Below are positions 21,345 through 33,942 of a stretch of 64,000 nucleotides of DNA, piece by piece (within the stretch, counting starts at the first letter, position 1; each line of letters starts with the position of its first letter). The stretch is from contig NZ_VEXQ01000013.1 of assembly GCF_006376615.1 (NCBI RefSeq), positions 1 through 64,000 on the forward strand. Direction: 5' to 3'. The DNA is from Buttiauxella sp. B2. GTDB lineage: Bacteria; Pseudomonadota; Gammaproteobacteria; Enterobacterales; Enterobacteriaceae. The notes under the pieces were generated by a model that had not been told where the DNA came from, made no database searches, and saw only the letters and a list, made by a program, of their open reading frames with translations. Made by a program: the position numbers and the translations under genes.

Positions 21345-23111
21345 ATGAGAGCAGCGGCCAAAACGCTTAAACCGAAACGCCAGGAAGAACAGGCCAACTT
21401 TGTAAGTTGGCGTTTTGCGTTGCTTTGCGGTTGCATTTTGCTGGCGCTGGTTTTCCTGTTGGGGCGCGTTGCCTGGCTGCAAATCATCGCGCCGGACATG
21501 CTCGTTCGCCAGGGTGATATGCGCTCGTTACGTGTGCAAGAAGTTTCAACTTCCCGCGGCATGATTAGCGACCGTGCAGGCCGTCCACTGGCTGTCAGCG
21601 TGCCGGTAAATGCGATTTGGGCAGACCCGAAAGAACTGCATGATGCAGGTGGCATTACGCTGGATAATCGCTGGAAAGCGTTGGCGGATGCTCTGAAAAT
21701 TCCTCTCGACCAACTTGCTTCCCGTGTTAACAGCAATCCAAAAGGTCGCTTTATTTACCTGGCTCGCCAGGTAAACCCTGATATTGGCGACTACATCAAA
21801 AAACTGAAGCTTCCTGGGATTCACTTACGCCAGGAATCCCGTCGTTATTACCCTTCTGGCGAAGTGACCGCTCACTTGATTGGTTTCACAAACGTGGATA
21901 GCCAGGGTATCGAGGGCGTGGAAAAAAGCTTCGACAAATGGCTAACCGGCCAACCTGGCGAGCGCATTGTGCGTAAAGACCGTTTCGGTCGCGTCATTGA
22001 AGACATTTCATCAACCGATAGCCAGGCTGCTCATAACCTGGCTTTGAGCATTGATGAACGCTTACAGGCTCTGGTTTATCGTGAACTCAACAACGCGGTT
22101 GCTTTCAATAAAGCAGAATCAGGCAGCGCAGTGTTGGTGGATGTCAGCACTGGTGAAGTATTAGCGATGGCGAACAGCCCATCCTACAACCCAAATAATT
22201 TAAGCGGAACCCCGAAAGATGTGATGCGTAACCGCACCATTACGGACGTTTTCGAGCCGGGTTCAACAGTCAAACCGATGGTTGTCATGACAGCGCTGCA
22301 ACGCGGCGTAGTGCGTGAAAATACCGTTCTGAATACCGTGCCGTACCGCATTAATGGTCATGAGATCAAAGATGTGGCGCGCTATAGCGAATTGACCCTT
22401 ACCGGGGTGCTACAGAAGTCGAGTAACGTCGGGGTTTCCAAACTGGCGTTAGCGATGCCCTCCTCAGCGTTGGTAGATACTTACTCACGTTTTGGACTGG
22501 GAAAAGCGACCAATTTGGGGTTGGTCGGAGAACGCAGTGGCTTATATCCGCAAAAACAACGGTGGTCTGACATAGAGAGGGCCACCTTCTCTTTCGGCTA
22601 CGGGCTAATGGTAACCCCGTTACAGTTAGCGCGAGTCTACGCAACGATTGGCAGCTATGGCGTTTATCGCCCGTTGTCGATAACGAAGGTTGATCCACCG
22701 GTTCCAGGTGAGCGTATTTTCCCTGAACCGCTGGTCCGTACCGTCGTTCATATGATGGAAAGTGTGGCATTGCCTGGTGGTGGTGGTGTGAAAGCGGCCA
22801 TCAAAGGCTACCGCATTGCAATTAAGACCGGTACTGCGAAAAAAGTCGGGCCGGATGGAAAATACATCAACAAATACATTGCTTACACAGCAGGCGTTGC
22901 GCCAGCCAGTAACCCGCGTTTCGCGTTGGTTGTGGTAATTAACGATCCGCAAGCAGGTAAATATTACGGTGGTGCCGTCTCTGCACCTGTGTTTGGTGCC
23001 ATCATGGGCGGCGTTCTGCGCACCATGAATATCGAACCGGATGCTCTGGCGACAGGTGAAAAAAGTGAGTTTGTAATTAATCAAAATGAGGGATCAGGTG
23101 GCAGATCGTAA
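21345..23111 (+). CDS. ftsI: Peptidoglycan D,D-transpeptidase FtsI (PBP3)
   Basis: Septal transpeptidase that cross-links new peptidoglycan and is the target of aztreonam-type beta-lactams. The 588-residue protein matches E. coli PBP3. A short cytoplasmic tail and one membrane anchor (about 23-42) precede the non-penicillin-binding module and the transpeptidase domain. The active serine is Ser307 in GSTVKPM (SxxK), followed by SSN in [11 protein letters not shown] and by KTGTAKK. The last 14 bases overlap murE. No insertions are seen next to the KSGTA-type motif region. Confidence 0.97.
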   Translation: MRAAAKTLKPKRQEEQANFVSWRFALLCGCILLALVFLLGRVAWLQIIAPDMLVRQGDMRSLRVQEVSTSRGMISDRAGRPLAVSVPVNAIWADPKELHDAGGITLDNRWKALADALKIPLDQLASRVNSNPKGRFIYLARQVNPDIGDYIKKLKLPGIHLRQESRRYYPSGEVTAHLIGFTNVDSQGIEGVEKSFDKWLTGQPGERIVRKDRFGRVIEDISSTDSQAAHNLALSIDERLQALVYRELNNAVAFNKAESGSAVLVDVSTGEVLAMANSPSYNPNNLSGTPKDVMRNRTITDVFEPGSTVKPMVVMTALQRGVVRENTVLNTVPYRINGHEIKDVARYSELTLTGVLQKSSNVGVSKLALAMPSSALVDTYSRFGLGKATNLGLVGERSGLYPQKQRWSDIERATFSFGYGLMVTPLQLARVYATIGSYGVYRPLSITKVDPPVPGERIFPEPLVRTVVHMMESVALPGGGGVKAAIKGYRIAIKTGTAKKVGPDGKYINKYIAYTAGVAPASNPRFALVVVINDPQAGKYYGGAVSAPVFGAIMGGVLRTMNIEPDALATGEKSEFVINQNEGSGGRS

Positions 23112-24585
23112 TTTGCGCGACCTTCTCGCTCCGTGGGTACCAGCGCTACCCGCGAGAGCTCTGCGAGAAATGACACTCGATAGTCGCGTGGCGGCATCGG
23201 GCGACCTTTTTGTGGCTTTAGTAGGCCATCAGGCAGACGGGCGTCGATATATTCCGCAGGCAATTGCACAAGGCGTAGCTGCGGTCGTAGCTGAAGCTGA
23301 AGGCGAAGCAAATGATGGCGAAATCCGTGAAATGCACGGAGTACCGGTTATTTACCTGAGCCAGCTGCATCAACGTCTCTCAGCTTTGGCAGGGCGTTTT
23401 TACCGCGAGCCTTCAAGTGCATTGCGCCTGGTTGGCGTAACCGGCACTAACGGTAAAACCACCACCGCTCAACTGCTTGCTCAGTGGAGCCAGTTATTAG
23501 GCGAAACCAGTGCTGTGATGGGTACTGTGGGTAATGGTCTGCTCGGGAATGTAAAACCAACCGAAAATACCACGGGTTCCGCCGTCGACGTACAGCAAGT
23601 GCTTGCTAACCTTGCTGAACAAGGCGCGAGCTTTGCCGCGATGGAAGTTTCCTCACATGGTCTGGTTCAGCACCGTGTTTCCGCTTTGAAATTTGCTGCC
23701 AGCGTGTTCACCAACCTTAGCCGTGATCATCTCGATTACCACGGTGATATGGCGGGATACGAGGCCGCAAAATGGCTGCTGTTCTCCGAACATGATTACG
23801 GCCATGCAATCATCAATGCTGATGATGAAGTAGGACGCAATTGGTTAGTGCGTTTACCTGACGCAGTTGCCGTTACGATGGAAGATAATTTGCAGCCTGG
23901 CTGGCGTGGCCGTTGGTTGAAAGCAACCAATGTGCATTATCACGATGGCGGGGCAACCGTTCGCTTCAGTTCTTCCTGGGGCGACGGTGAAATCGAAAGT
24001 CGCCTGATGGGGGCCTTTAACGTCAGCAACTTGCTGTTAGCGTTGGCAACCTTGTTAGTGCTTGATTATCCAATTGAAGAATTGCTGAAAACCGCGCCAA
24101 GCCTGCAACCTGTTTGTGGTCGTATGGAAGTTTTCAGTGCCCCGGGTAAGCCGACAGTAGTGGTGGATTATGCCCACACGCCGGATGCTCTGGAAAAAGC
24201 ATTGCAAGCCGCCCGTTTACATTGCAGCGGTAAGCTGTGGTGTGTCTTCGGTTGCGGTGGCGATCGTGATAAAGGCAAACGCCCAATTATGGGTGGTATC
24301 GCTGAACAATATGCGGATGTGGTGGTAGTCACTGACGACAACCCTCGTACAGAAGAGCCGAAAGCGATTGTTGCCGACATTCTGGTTGGCATGCTGGATG
24401 CGGGTCGTGCACATGTGGTTTCTGGTCGTGCAGAAGCGGTAACCAACGCGATTATGCAGGCAAGTGAAAATGATGTGGTTTTGGTAGCAGGCAAAGGGCA
24501 CGAGGACTATCAGATTGTTGGTACGCGCCGCCTGGACTACTCAGACCGTGTTACTGTCGCCCGCTTGTTGGGGGTTGTTGCATGA
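23098..24585 (+). CDS. murE: UDP-MurNAc-Ala-D-Glu:meso-diaminopimelate ligase
   Basis: Adds meso-diaminopimelate to the peptidoglycan precursor, using ATP. The GTG start at 23098 gives 495 residues, equal to E. coli MurE, which also uses GTG, and has GAGG 6-7 bases upstream; an ATG at 23086 would place the ribosome binding site inside the gene. The central Mur ligase domain has ATP loop [13 protein letters not shown], and the DNPR tetrapeptide in DDNPRTEEP is the diaminopimelate specificity motif, consistent with a Gram-negative wall. It overlaps ftsI by 14 bases and murF by 4 (ATGA). Confidence 0.97.
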   Translation: MADRNLRDLLAPWVPALPARALREMTLDSRVAASGDLFVALVGHQADGRRYIPQAIAQGVAAVVAEAEGEANDGEIREMHGVPVIYLSQLHQRLSALAGRFYREPSSALRLVGVTGTNGKTTTAQLLAQWSQLLGETSAVMGTVGNGLLGNVKPTENTTGSAVDVQQVLANLAEQGASFAAMEVSSHGLVQHRVSALKFAASVFTNLSRDHLDYHGDMAGYEAAKWLLFSEHDYGHAIINADDEVGRNWLVRLPDAVAVTMEDNLQPGWRGRWLKATNVHYHDGGATVRFSSSWGDGEIESRLMGAFNVSNLLLALATLLVLDYPIEELLKTAPSLQPVCGRMEVFSAPGKPTVVVDYAHTPDALEKALQAARLHCSGKLWCVFGCGGDRDKGKRPIMGGIAEQYADVVVVTDDNPRTEEPKAIVADILVGMLDAGRAHVVSGRAEAVTNAIMQASENDVVLVAGKGHEDYQIVGTRRLDYSDRVTVARLLGVVA

Positions 24586-25940
24586 TCCGCGTTTCATTGA
24601 GCCAACTTGCCACTGTCCTTAATGGCGAGTTGCACGGTGCTGATGCTGATATCAACGATGTCACCACCGACACACGTAAGTTAACGCCGGGTTGCCTGTT
24701 TGTCGCACTGAAAGGTGAACGTTTTGATGCGCATGGTTTTGCGCAAGATGCAGTCAGCGGTGGGGCAGGGGCGTTGCTGGTTAGCCGTAAGCTGGACGTT
24801 AACGTTCCTCAGCTCGTCGTTGCAGATACACATCAGGCCTTCGGTGAACTGGCGGCATGGGTTCGCCAGCAGGTGCCAACGCGAGTTGTCGCACTAACCG
24901 GATCTTCTGGTAAAACCTCTGTTAAAGAGATGACTGCAGCAATTTTGCGCAAGTGCGGTAATACCTTGTATACCGCTGGGAACCTGAATAACGATATTGG
25001 CGTGCCAATGACGTTATTACGCCTGACACCAGAATATGAATATGCGGTCATCGAGCTTGGTGCAAACCATCAAGGTGAAATCGCCTGGACGGTTGGTCTG
25101 ACTCGCCCTGAAGCTGTGTTGGTGAACAACCTGGCGGCTGCACATCTCGAAGGTTTTGGCTCGCTTGCGGGGGTTGCGAAAGCAAAAGGTGAGATTTTCA
25201 CGGGTTTACCGGCAAACGGTATCGCGATTCTCAATGCGGACAATAATGACTGGCTGAACTGGCAAGAAATTATTGGCGATCGCAAAACCTGGCGTTTCTC
25301 CCCGAACGCAACTGGAAGCGATTTTACCGCGACCAATGTGCACATCACCGCTCATGGTACTGATTTCACCATCAAAACGCCGGTTGGCGATATCGATGTG
25401 ACGTTGCCGTTGCCGGGTCGCCATAATATTGCCAATGCTCTGGCTGCAACATCACTTGCGATGGCTGTTGGTGCATCTTTGGAAGTGGTTAAAACAGGTC
25501 TTGCTGACCTTGAAGCTGTTCCCGGTCGTTTGTTCCCGATTCAACTTTCCGAAAACCAACTTCTACTCGACGACAGTTACAACGCCAATGTGGGGTCAAT
25601 GACTGCCGCAGCGCAGGTCTTGTCTGAAATGCCGGGTTTCCGCGTGATGGTTGTTGGGGATATGGCCGAGTTGGGCGCTGAATCTGTTGAGTGCCATCGT
25701 CAGGTCGGCGAAGCAGCAAAAGCGTCAGGCATTGATTGCGTACTGAGTGTGGGCACTCTGAGCGAAATAATCAGTCTTGCTTCTGAAGTTGGTGAACACT
25801 TTACCGATAAGCCTTCTTTAATCGTGCGTCTGAAAGCGCTTATCAAAGAGCATTCAATGATTACCATTTTAGTTAAAGGTTCACGTAGTGCCGCCATGGA
25901 ACAGGTAGTACGCGCATTACAGGAGAATGGAACATGTTAG
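24582..25940 (+). CDS. murF: UDP-MurNAc-tripeptide:D-Ala-D-Ala ligase
   Basis: Completes the soluble UDP-MurNAc-pentapeptide by adding D-Ala-D-Ala. At 452 residues it equals E. coli MurF. Three Mur ligase domains are visible, with ATP loop [13 protein letters not shown], the [10 protein letters not shown] segment, and [13 protein letters not shown] at the start of the C-terminal domain. The start overlaps the murE stop by 4 bases; its end overlaps mraY by 7 bases. Confidence 0.97.
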   Translation: MIRVSLSQLATVLNGELHGADADINDVTTDTRKLTPGCLFVALKGERFDAHGFAQDAVSGGAGALLVSRKLDVNVPQLVVADTHQAFGELAAWVRQQVPTRVVALTGSSGKTSVKEMTAAILRKCGNTLYTAGNLNNDIGVPMTLLRLTPEYEYAVIELGANHQGEIAWTVGLTRPEAVLVNNLAAAHLEGFGSLAGVAKAKGEIFTGLPANGIAILNADNNDWLNWQEIIGDRKTWRFSPNATGSDFTATNVHITAHGTDFTIKTPVGDIDVTLPLPGRHNIANALAATSLAMAVGASLEVVKTGLADLEAVPGRLFPIQLSENQLLLDDSYNANVGSMTAAAQVLSEMPGFRVMVVGDMAELGAESVECHRQVGEAAKASGIDCVLSVGTLSEIISLASEVGEHFTDKPSLIVRLKALIKEHSMITILVKGSRSAAMEQVVRALQENGTC

Positions 25941-27016
25941 TTTGGCTGGCCGAACACTTGGTCAAATATTATTCCGGCTTTAACGTCTTTTCCTATTTGA
26001 CGTTTCGCGCCATTGTCAGCCTGCTGACTGCTCTGTTTATCTCGTTGTGGATGGGGCCGCGTATGATTGCTCGTTTGCAGCAACTTTCCTTCGGTCAGGT
26101 TGTGCGTAACGACGGCCCTGAATCTCATTTTAGCAAACGTGGAACACCAACGATGGGCGGGATTATGATCCTGACTTCTATCGTTATTTCCGTCTTGATG
26201 TGGGCTTATCCGTCAAATCCATATGTCTGGTGCGTATTGTTCGTACTGGTAGGTTATGGGGCGATTGGCTTTGTCGATGACTACCGCAAGGTCGTCCGCA
26301 AAGACACTAAGGGGTTGATTGCCCGATGGAAATACTTTTGGATGTCTGTCATCGCGCTGGCTGTTGCCTTCACGATGTACAGCGCAGGGAAAGGAACGCC
26401 AGCCACCGAGCTGGTTGTGCCGTTCTTTAAAGACGTGATGCCTCAGCTTGGTCTGTTCTACGTACTGCTGGCGTACTTTGTTATTGTCGGCACCGGTAAT
26501 GCAGTAAACCTGACTGATGGTCTCGACGGCCTGGCGATTATGCCAACCGTGCTGGTTGCATCTGGTTTTGCGCTAGTGGCCTGGGCTACGGGTAACATTA
26601 AATTCGCAGAATACCTGCATATCCCTTATTTGCGTCATGCAGGGGAGTTGGTCATCGTATGTACGGCTATTGTTGGCGCAGGGCTTGGTTTCTTGTGGTT
26701 CAACACCTACCCAGCACAAGTCTTTATGGGCGATGTCGGCTCGCTTGCTCTGGGCGGTGCGCTCGGAACTATCGCTGTGTTGTTACGCCAAGAATTCCTG
26801 TTGGTCATTATGGGCGGGGTGTTTGTGGTTGAAACACTGTCTGTCATCTTGCAGGTTGGCTCCTTCAAATTGCGCGGACAACGCATTTTCCGTATGGCCC
26901 CGATTCATCACCATTATGAATTGAAAGGCTGGCCGGAACCGCGAGTCATCGTGCGCTTCTGGATTATTTCACTGATGCTGGTCCTGATCGGCCTTGCTAC
27001 CCTGAAGGTGCGATAG
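25934..27016 (+). CDS. mraY: Phospho-MurNAc-pentapeptide translocase MraY
   Basis: Inner-membrane enzyme that transfers phospho-MurNAc-pentapeptide to undecaprenyl phosphate, making lipid I. The 360-residue protein has about ten membrane helices, with cytoplasmic loops containing the catalytic aspartates in GFVDDYRK and [10 protein letters not shown] and the histidine cluster [16 protein letters not shown]. It overlaps murF by 7 bases and is 2 bases from murD. Confidence 0.97.
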   Translation: MLVWLAEHLVKYYSGFNVFSYLTFRAIVSLLTALFISLWMGPRMIARLQQLSFGQVVRNDGPESHFSKRGTPTMGGIMILTSIVISVLMWAYPSNPYVWCVLFVLVGYGAIGFVDDYRKVVRKDTKGLIARWKYFWMSVIALAVAFTMYSAGKGTPATELVVPFFKDVMPQLGLFYVLLAYFVIVGTGNAVNLTDGLDGLAIMPTVLVASGFALVAWATGNIKFAEYLHIPYLRHAGELVIVCTAIVGAGLGFLWFNTYPAQVFMGDVGSLALGGALGTIAVLLRQEFLLVIMGGVFVVETLSVILQVGSFKLRGQRIFRMAPIHHHYELKGWPEPRVIVRFWIISLMLVLIGLATLKVR

Positions 27017-27018
27017 CT

Positions 27019-28335
27019 ATGACTGATTACCAGGGTAAAAAAGTCGTTATTATCGGATTAGGCCTTACTGGCCTGTCTTGCGTGGACTTCTTCCTGGCCC
27101 GTGGTGTTACGCCACGCGTAATGGACACACGCATCTCACCACCGGGCCTGGAAAAACTGCCAGAAGCGGTGGAGCGACATACTGGCTCACTCAACGAAGA
27201 CTGGTTGTTAGCGGCTGACTTGATTATTGCCAGCCCTGGTATTGCTGTAGCCCATCCTGCATTGAGTCGTGCCGCAGATGCTGGTGTTGAAATCATCGGT
27301 GATATCGAACTTTTTTGCCGCGAAGCGCAGGCACCGATTGTGGCGATTACCGGTTCTAACGGTAAAAGTACCGTTACCACATTGGTCGGTGAAATGGCGA
27401 AAGCGGCGGGTGTGAATGTAGGCGTTGGTGGAAACATTGGCCTGCCTGCATTGATGCTGCTTGATCAAAACTGCGAGCTGTATGTTCTTGAGCTATCTAG
27501 CTTCCAGTTGGAGACCACCTTCAGTCTTAAAGCGGCAGCGGCAACCATCCTTAACGTGACTGAAGATCATATGGATCGCTATCCATTTGGTCTGCAGCAG
27601 TATCGTGCGGCAAAACTGCGTGTTTATGAAAACGCTGCGGTTTGCGTTGTGAATGCAGATGACGCGTTAACAATGCCTGTGCGCGGTGCAGACAGCCGCT
27701 GTGTCAGTTTTGGTGTGGACGTCGGCGATTATCATCTGAATAACCAGCAGGGTAGCACCTGGCTGCGGGTGAAAGGCGAGAAGGTACTGAACACTAAAGA
27801 AATGAAAGTGGTGGGGCGTCATAACTACACCAACGCGCTTGCAGCATTGGCGTTGGCTGATGCGGTGAAACTTCCACGCTCCAGCAGTCTCAAAGCGCTC
27901 ACTGCCTTTACCGGTCTTGCTCACCGTTTCCAGCTTTCATGGGAGCGTAATGGTGTGCGTTGGATTAACGATTCCAAAGCGACCAACGTCGGCAGCACTG
28001 AAGCTGCGCTGAACGGTTTGCAGGTCGATGGGACGTTACATCTGCTATTAGGGGGTGATGGCAAATCAGCCGATTTCTCATCATTGGGTCAGTACCTGCA
28101 AGGTTCTGCCATTCGCCTTTACTGCTTTGGCCGTGATGGTGCAGAACTTGCCGCATTGCGCCCGGACGTTGCCGAGCAAACTGAAACTATGGCTCAGGCT
28201 ATGCAACTCATTGCCGCTCGAGTACAGCCTGGTGACCTGGTTCTGCTTTCACCAGCTTGCGCAAGCCTCGATCAGTTCAAAAACTTCGAGCAACGTGGCG
28301 ACCAATTTACCCAACTTGCGAAGGAGCTTGGCTGA
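27019..28335 (+). CDS. murD: UDP-MurNAc-L-alanine:D-glutamate ligase
   Basis: Adds D-glutamate to UDP-MurNAc-L-Ala. The protein has 438 residues as in E. coli. The N-terminal Rossmann-like domain starts [16 protein letters not shown]; the ATP loop is [12 protein letters not shown]; and [13 protein letters not shown] marks the C-terminal domain. Its TGA overlaps the ftsW ATG by one base. Confidence 0.97.
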   Translation: MTDYQGKKVVIIGLGLTGLSCVDFFLARGVTPRVMDTRISPPGLEKLPEAVERHTGSLNEDWLLAADLIIASPGIAVAHPALSRAADAGVEIIGDIELFCREAQAPIVAITGSNGKSTVTTLVGEMAKAAGVNVGVGGNIGLPALMLLDQNCELYVLELSSFQLETTFSLKAAAATILNVTEDHMDRYPFGLQQYRAAKLRVYENAAVCVVNADDALTMPVRGADSRCVSFGVDVGDYHLNNQQGSTWLRVKGEKVLNTKEMKVVGRHNYTNALAALALADAVKLPRSSSLKALTAFTGLAHRFQLSWERNGVRWINDSKATNVGSTEAALNGLQVDGTLHLLLGGDGKSADFSSLGQYLQGSAIRLYCFGRDGAELAALRPDVAEQTETMAQAMQLIAARVQPGDLVLLSPACASLDQFKNFEQRGDQFTQLAKELG

Positions 28336-29579
28336 TGCGCTTATCTTTCCCTCGCCTGCGTATGCCTCGCGTGCCTGGATTTGCCATCCTGGGCTGGTTG
28401 GGATCGGCGCTTAAAGGCTGGGTGATGGGCTCCCGGGAAGCGGATTCCAACAACATAGTCATGTACGACCGTACCATGTTATGGCTGACTCTCGGGCTGG
28501 CCGCGGTTGGTTTTATTATGGTGACATCTGCGTCTATGCCTGTAGGGCAGCGCCTGGCAAACGACCCATTCCTGTTTGCGAAACGTGATGGGTTGTACAT
28601 CATTCTGGCGTTTGTATTAGCGATGTTCACATTGCGTTTGCCGATGGATTTCTGGCAGCGCCACAGTACTGCCTTGTTGCTTCTATCTATTGCGATGCTG
28701 TTGATTGTACTGGTTGTGGGTAGCTCGGTTAACGGTGCATCACGTTGGATTGCTTTCGGTCCATTGCGCATTCAGCCTGCTGAATTCACTAAGTTGTCGC
28801 TGTTCTGTTATCTCGCCAACTACCTGGTACGTAAAGTTGATGAGGTGCGTAATAACCTGCGCGGCTTCCTCAAACCGATGGGCGTTATTCTTGTATTAGC
28901 AGTTTTACTGCTGGCGCAGCCTGACCTTGGTACGGTGGTTGTGCTTTTTGTTACTACGCTGGCCATGTTGTTCCTGGCGGGTGCCAAACTCTGGCAGTTC
29001 CTCGCGATTATCGGCATGGGGATCTCCGCCGTTGTGCTGTTGATCCTTGCCGAACCCTACCGTATTCGCCGCGTAACATCCTTCTGGAATCCGTGGGATG
29101 ACCCATTTGGCAGTGGCTACCAGTTAACACAATCTCTGATGGCGTTTGGCCGCGGTGAATTGTGGGGACAGGGGTTGGGTAATTCAGTCCAAAAGCTCGA
29201 GTATTTACCAGAAGCGCACACTGACTTCATCTTCTCAATTATCGGAGAAGAGCTGGGATATATCGGTGTGGTGCTCGCTTTATTGATGGTATTCTTCGTG
29301 GCTTTTCGTGCGATGTCCATCGGTAAACGGGCATTAGAAATGGACCAACGTTTTGCGGGTTTTTTAGGCTGCTCAATCGGGGTTTGGTTTAGTTTCCAGG
29401 CTCTGGTAAACGTAGGGGCTGCGGCGGGTATGCTGCCGACCAAAGGTTTGACATTGCCACTGATCAGTTACGGTGGTTCGAGCCTGTTAATTATGTCTAC
29501 AGCAATCATGATGTTGCTGCGTATTGATTATGAAACACGTCTGGCTAAAGCGCAGGCGTTTACGAAGGGTGTGCGATGA
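28335..29579 (+). CDS. ftsW: Septal peptidoglycan glycosyltransferase FtsW
   Basis: SEDS-family polymerase that partners with FtsI at the septum. The start at 28335 (TGATG with murD) gives 414 residues, the same as E. coli; an earlier in-frame ATG at 28257 lies inside murD and is rejected. Ten hydrophobic segments are visible, with the SEDS signatures [36 protein letters not shown] and the C-terminal [10 protein letters not shown]. It overlaps murG by 4 bases. Confidence 0.97.
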   Translation: MRLSFPRLRMPRVPGFAILGWLGSALKGWVMGSREADSNNIVMYDRTMLWLTLGLAAVGFIMVTSASMPVGQRLANDPFLFAKRDGLYIILAFVLAMFTLRLPMDFWQRHSTALLLLSIAMLLIVLVVGSSVNGASRWIAFGPLRIQPAEFTKLSLFCYLANYLVRKVDEVRNNLRGFLKPMGVILVLAVLLLAQPDLGTVVVLFVTTLAMLFLAGAKLWQFLAIIGMGISAVVLLILAEPYRIRRVTSFWNPWDDPFGSGYQLTQSLMAFGRGELWGQGLGNSVQKLEYLPEAHTDFIFSIIGEELGYIGVVLALLMVFFVAFRAMSIGKRALEMDQRFAGFLGCSIGVWFSFQALVNVGAAAGMLPTKGLTLPLISYGGSSLLIMSTAIMMLLRIDYETRLAKAQAFTKGVR

Positions 29580-30643
29580 GTAACCAATCCCGGCGGTTAA
29601 TGGTGATGGCTGGTGGAACCGGCGGGCATGTGTTCCCGGGTCTGGCAGTAGCACATCACTTAATGGCTCAGGGCTGGCAAGTACGCTGGCTCGGTACCGC
29701 CGATCGTATGGAAGCAGACTTAGTTCCTAAACATGGGATTGAGATCGATTTTATTCGTATTTCAGGTTTGCGTGGTAAAGGCCTGAAAGCGATGTTGCTG
29801 GCGCCAGTACGTATTTTCAATGCCTGGCGTCAGGCGCGAGCCATCATGAAAACCTATCGTCCGGACGTTGTTCTTGGCATGGGTGGGTATGTATCAGGGC
29901 CTGGCGGCCTGGCGGCCTGGTCGCTTGGTATCCCCGTTGTGTTGCATGAGCAAAACGGAATTGCTGGGTTAACCAATAAATGGCTGTCAAAAATTGCGAA
30001 GAAAGTGATGCAGGCATTTCCAGGTGCATTCCCGAATGCTGATGTAGTTGGCAATCCGGTTCGTACCGATGTGTTGGCTCTGCCATTACCTCAAGAACGC
30101 TTTGCAGGACGTGAAGGCCCGGTGCGGGTCTTAGTCGTTGGTGGTTCTCAGGGAGCCCGTGTGCTGAACCAGGCTATGCCGCAAGTTGCTGGTCGTATGG
30201 GCGAAGCGGTCACCATTTGGCACCAATGTGGCAAAGGTGGTCAGGAAGCGGTGCAGCAGGCCTACGTTCAGGCCGCACAGCCTCAGCATAAAGTGACCGA
30301 ATTTATTGATGATATGGCTGCCGCTTATGCGTGGGCCGATGTCGTGGTCTGTCGTTCCGGAGCTTTAACCGTCAGCGAAGTCGCGGCCGCAGGATTACCT
30401 GCACTGTTTGTTCCTTTCCAGCACAAAGATCGGCAGCAATATTGGAATGCGTTGCCACTTGAAAAAGCTGGAGCGGCAAAAATACTGGAGCAACCGCAGT
30501 TTACCGTGGATGCCGTAACCCAAACTCTCGCCGGGTGGGACAGAGCGACGTTATTGGCAATGGCCGAGCGTGCGCGAGCTGCATCCATTCCTGATGCCAC
30601 AGAGCGGGTAGCAAATGAAGTGAGCGCCGCAGCACTAGCGTAA
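29576..30643 (+). CDS. murG: UDP-GlcNAc:lipid I N-acetylglucosaminyltransferase MurG
   Basis: Adds GlcNAc to lipid I at the inner face of the cytoplasmic membrane, forming lipid II. The 355-residue protein is a GT-B, family GT28 enzyme with the N-terminal glycine-rich [16 protein letters not shown] loop for lipid [14 protein letters not shown] in the C-terminal domain, and the UDP-GlcNAc-binding region ending in [13 protein letters not shown]. It starts within the ftsW stop (ATGA). A 73-base gap precedes murC. Confidence 0.97.
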   Translation: MSNQSRRLMVMAGGTGGHVFPGLAVAHHLMAQGWQVRWLGTADRMEADLVPKHGIEIDFIRISGLRGKGLKAMLLAPVRIFNAWRQARAIMKTYRPDVVLGMGGYVSGPGGLAAWSLGIPVVLHEQNGIAGLTNKWLSKIAKKVMQAFPGAFPNADVVGNPVRTDVLALPLPQERFAGREGPVRVLVVGGSQGARVLNQAMPQVAGRMGEAVTIWHQCGKGGQEAVQQAYVQAAQPQHKVTEFIDDMAAAYAWADVVVCRSGALTVSEVAAAGLPALFVPFQHKDRQQYWNALPLEKAGAAKILEQPQFTVDAVTQTLAGWDRATLLAMAERARAASIPDATERVANEVSAAALA

Positions 30644-30716
30644 TCATGGTGGGTGGCGGTGATGTTGCTGCCCATGAATATTTGAAGTAATGGCGTTTGA
30701 CGCTGTAGGTTAGAAA

Positions 30717-32192
30717 ATGAATACACAACAACTGGCGAAACTGCGTTCTATCGTGCCCGAGATGCGTCGCGTCCGGCACATTCACTTTGTTGGCATCGGC
30801 GGCGCCGGTATGGGCGGTATTGCCGAAGTTTTAGCTAACGAAGGTTACCAGATCAGCGGGTCTGATTTGGCACCGAACCCGGTCACTCAGCAGTTGTCGG
30901 CGCTGGGCGCCACAATTTATTTTAATCATCGCCCTGAAAACGTACTGGATGCGAGCGTAGTGGTGGTTTCTACCGCTATCTCTATGGATAACCCAGAAAT
31001 TGTTGCCGCTCATGAAGCGCGTATACCTGTTATCCGCCGTGCCGAAATGCTGGCTGAATTGATGCGCTTTCGTCATGGCATTGCCATTGCCGGTACGCAT
31101 GGCAAAACGACCACTACAGCGATGGTTTCTAGTATTTATGCAGAAGCAGGTCTCGACCCTACTTTTGTTAACGGTGGTCTTGTTAAAGCGGCTGGAACAC
31201 ATGCGCGCTTAGGTCACAGCCGTTACCTGATTGCAGAAGCTGATGAGAGTGATGCGTCATTCCTCCATTTACAGCCGATGGTTTCTGTGGTGACAAATAT
31301 CGAAGCTGACCACATGGATACCTACCAGGGCGACTTCGAAAACTTAAAGCAGACGTTTATTAACTTCCTGCACAATCTGCCGTTTTATGGTCTGGCGGTG
31401 ATGTGCGTGGACGATCCGGTTATCCGTGAGCTGTTGCCACGTGTAGGCCGCAAAATTACTACTTACGGTTTCAGTGAAGACGCAGACGTTCGCATCGAAA
31501 GTTATCAGCAGAAAGGCCCGCAGGGACATTTTACGATTGTGCGCCAGGACAAACCTGCTTTGCATGTCACGCTGAACGCACCGGGTCGCCACAATGCGTT
31601 AAATGCGGCTGCCGCGGTGTCTGTTGCTACTGAAGAAGGCATTGATGATGCTGACATTCTGAGTGCGTTGGAAAGTTTCCAGGGAACGGGGCGCCGCTTT
31701 GATTTCTTGGGCGAATATCCACTCGCACCTGTGAATGGAAAAGAGGGGTCTGCCATGTTGGTGGATGACTATGGCCACCATCCGACAGAAGTTGATGCCA
31801 CCATTAAAGCTGCACGTGCGGGCTGGCCGGATAAAAACTTGGTCATGATCTTCCAGCCGCACCGTTTCACACGTACCCGCGATTTGTACGATGATTTTGC
31901 TAACGTATTGTCACAAGTGGATTCGTTGCTGATGCTAGATGTTTATTCTGCTGGCGAAGCTGCAATTCCAGGGGCCGATAGCCGTTCGTTGTGCCGTACC
32001 ATTCGTGGCCGCGGAAAAGTCGATCCAATTCTGGTACCAGACGCCAGTCAAATTGCGGACGTTTTAGCACCACTTTTGTCGGGAAATGACTTGATCCTGG
32101 TGCAAGGTGCAGGAAATGTCGGGAAAGTTGCCAGAAACCTGGCTGAATTTAAATTGCAGTCCCACACTAAGGAGGGCGAACAAAATGGTTGA
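30717..32192 (+). CDS. murC: UDP-MurNAc:L-alanine ligase
   Basis: First ATP-dependent ligase of the peptide stem. The 491-residue protein matches E. coli MurC. The N-terminal domain contains [17 protein letters not shown], the ATP loop is [14 protein letters not shown], and the C-terminal domain includes [15 protein letters not shown]. It is preceded by a 73-base spacer and overlaps ddlB by 8 bases. Confidence 0.97.
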   Translation: MNTQQLAKLRSIVPEMRRVRHIHFVGIGGAGMGGIAEVLANEGYQISGSDLAPNPVTQQLSALGATIYFNHRPENVLDASVVVVSTAISMDNPEIVAAHEARIPVIRRAEMLAELMRFRHGIAIAGTHGKTTTTAMVSSIYAEAGLDPTFVNGGLVKAAGTHARLGHSRYLIAEADESDASFLHLQPMVSVVTNIEADHMDTYQGDFENLKQTFINFLHNLPFYGLAVMCVDDPVIRELLPRVGRKITTYGFSEDADVRIESYQQKGPQGHFTIVRQDKPALHVTLNAPGRHNALNAAAAVSVATEEGIDDADILSALESFQGTGRRFDFLGEYPLAPVNGKEGSAMLVDDYGHHPTEVDATIKAARAGWPDKNLVMIFQPHRFTRTRDLYDDFANVLSQVDSLLMLDVYSAGEAAIPGADSRSLCRTIRGRGKVDPILVPDASQIADVLAPLLSGNDLILVQGAGNVGKVARNLAEFKLQSHTKEGEQNG

Positions 32193-33105
32193 TAAAATCG
32201 CTGTCCTGCTGGGCGGGACCTCCGCTGAGCGTGAGGTTTCATTGCAATCAGGTGCTGCCGTACTTGCAGGCCTCAGAGAAGCAGGAATTGATGCGCACGA
32301 AGTTGACCCGAAAAATACGCCAGTTACTGAACTGAAAGCACTGGGTTTTGACAAAGTATTTATTGCCTTACACGGTCGCGGCGGAGAAGACGGGACGCTG
32401 CAAGGCTTACTTGAACTCCTAAAGTTGCCTTACACCGGTAGTGACGTGATGTCTTCTGCTGTCACTATGGATAAACTGCGTACCAAATTGCTGTGGAAAG
32501 GTGCGAATTTACCTGTTGCTCCATGGGTTGCGCTAACACGCCGAGATGTAGATGCAGGGATCTCCGGTACAACAGTAGAACATATTGCAAGCTTAGGGCT
32601 TCCAGTCATCGTTAAGCCAAGCCGTGAAGGCTCAAGCGTTGGTATGTCTAAGGTTGATAGCGTTGCAGCACTGCCAGCAGCGCTTGAATTAGCCTTTGAG
32701 CATGACGAAGAAGTGCTGATCGAGAAATGGTTAAACGGCCCTGAATATACCGTTGCGATTCTCGGCGATGAAATTTTACCGTCAATACGTATCCAACCCG
32801 CTGGAATTTTCTATGATTATGAGGCGAAGTATCTCTCTGATGAGACACAATATTTCTGCCCGAGCGGTTTAATCGAGCAGCGCGAGCAAGAATTACAGGC
32901 TTTAGTGCTGGAAGCCTGGCAAGTTTTGGGCTGCAGTGGTTGGGGGCGTGTAGACGTCATGCTGGATAGCGACGGGCAGTTTTATCTGCTGGAAGTGAAT
33001 ACGTCGCCTGGCATGACTAGCCATAGTCTGGTGCCGATGGCGGCACGTCAGGCTGGGATGACCTTCTCTCAACTGGTAGTGCGAATTCTGGAGTTGGCAG
33101 ACTGA
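32185..33105 (+). CDS. ddlB: D-alanine:D-alanine ligase B
   Basis: Makes D-Ala-D-Ala, the MurF substrate. From ATG 32185 (GGAGGG about 9 bases upstream) the protein has 306 residues, the same as E. coli DdlB. It begins [20 protein letters not shown], has the ATP-grasp core with [15 protein letters not shown] and ends in the metal-binding [14 protein letters not shown]. It overlaps murC by 8 bases. In E. coli, promoters for ftsQAZ lie inside this gene; I could not place them here with confidence. Confidence 0.97.
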   Translation: MVDKIAVLLGGTSAEREVSLQSGAAVLAGLREAGIDAHEVDPKNTPVTELKALGFDKVFIALHGRGGEDGTLQGLLELLKLPYTGSDVMSSAVTMDKLRTKLLWKGANLPVAPWVALTRRDVDAGISGTTVEHIASLGLPVIVKPSREGSSVGMSKVDSVAALPAALELAFEHDEEVLIEKWLNGPEYTVAILGDEILPSIRIQPAGIFYDYEAKYLSDETQYFCPSGLIEQREQELQALVLEAWQVLGCSGWGRVDVMLDSDGQFYLLEVNTSPGMTSHSLVPMAARQAGMTFSQLVVRILELAD

Positions 33106-33106
33106 T

Positions 33107-33940
33107 ATGTCGCAAGCAGCTCTGAATACGCGTAATCGCCAGGAAGAAGAGGAAACCAGTTCTCGTCGTAGTAACGGTGGGCGACTGGCCGGGATTATTT
33201 TCCTGAGTGCAGTACTGTTTACGGTATTTATCGGCGGCTGGATAGTGGTTGGCTGGATGGAAGATGCACAGCGTCTGCCACTCTCCAAGTTGGTGGTTAC
33301 TGGTGAACGGCATTACACCCGTAACGATGATATTCGCCAGTCGATTCTGGCTCTTGGGCCGCCAGGTACTTTTATGACCCAGGATGTGAATATCATCCAA
33401 CAGCAAATTGAACGTTTGCCATGGATTAAACAGGCGAGTGTTAGAAAGCAGTGGCCGGACGAATTGAAGATTCATCTGGTTGAATATGTACCCATAGCGC
33501 GCTGGAATGATCAGCACATGATTGATGCGCAAGGAAATTCGTTCAGTGTTCCGGCAGAACGCGCCGCAAAGCAGACTTTACCTATGTTATCCGGGCCTGA
33601 AGGCAGTGAAGGTGAAGTATTGCAAGGCTATCGCGCAATGGGCGAAGTGCTGGCAAAGGATAAATTTACGCTAAAAGAAGCGGCGATGACCGCTCGTCGC
33701 TCCTGGCAATTAACGTTGAATAACGGCATTAAGCTCAATTTGGGCCGAGGCGATACGATGAAACGCTTGAGTCGCTTTGTAGAACTTTACCCTGTTCTGC
33801 AGCAACAAGAGCAAACCGACAATAAAAGGATTAGCTATGTCGATTTGCGTTACGACTCAGGTGCGGCAGTGGGTTGGCAACCTGCTCCGGTAGAGGAACC
33901 TAATCCTAATCAGCAACAGAATCAGGCACAGGCAGAATAA
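33107..33940 (+). CDS. ftsQ: Cell division protein FtsQ
   Basis: Bitopic divisome protein that recruits FtsB and FtsL. It has 277 residues (E. coli 276): a cytoplasmic tail rich in charge (1-25), a membrane helix (about 27-50, with [20 protein letters not shown]), a POTRA domain beginning at [13 protein letters not shown], and a beta domain with [21 protein letters not shown] low-complexity Gln/Asn-rich tail ends the protein ([12 protein letters not shown]). It lies 1 base after ddlB and 2 bases before ftsA. Confidence 0.96.
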   Translation: MSQAALNTRNRQEEEETSSRRSNGGRLAGIIFLSAVLFTVFIGGWIVVGWMEDAQRLPLSKLVVTGERHYTRNDDIRQSILALGPPGTFMTQDVNIIQQQIERLPWIKQASVRKQWPDELKIHLVEYVPIARWNDQHMIDAQGNSFSVPAERAAKQTLPMLSGPEGSEGEVLQGYRAMGEVLAKDKFTLKEAAMTARRSWQLTLNNGIKLNLGRGDTMKRLSRFVELYPVLQQQEQTDNKRISYVDLRYDSGAAVGWQPAPVEEPNPNQQQNQAQAE

Positions 33941-33942
33941 CA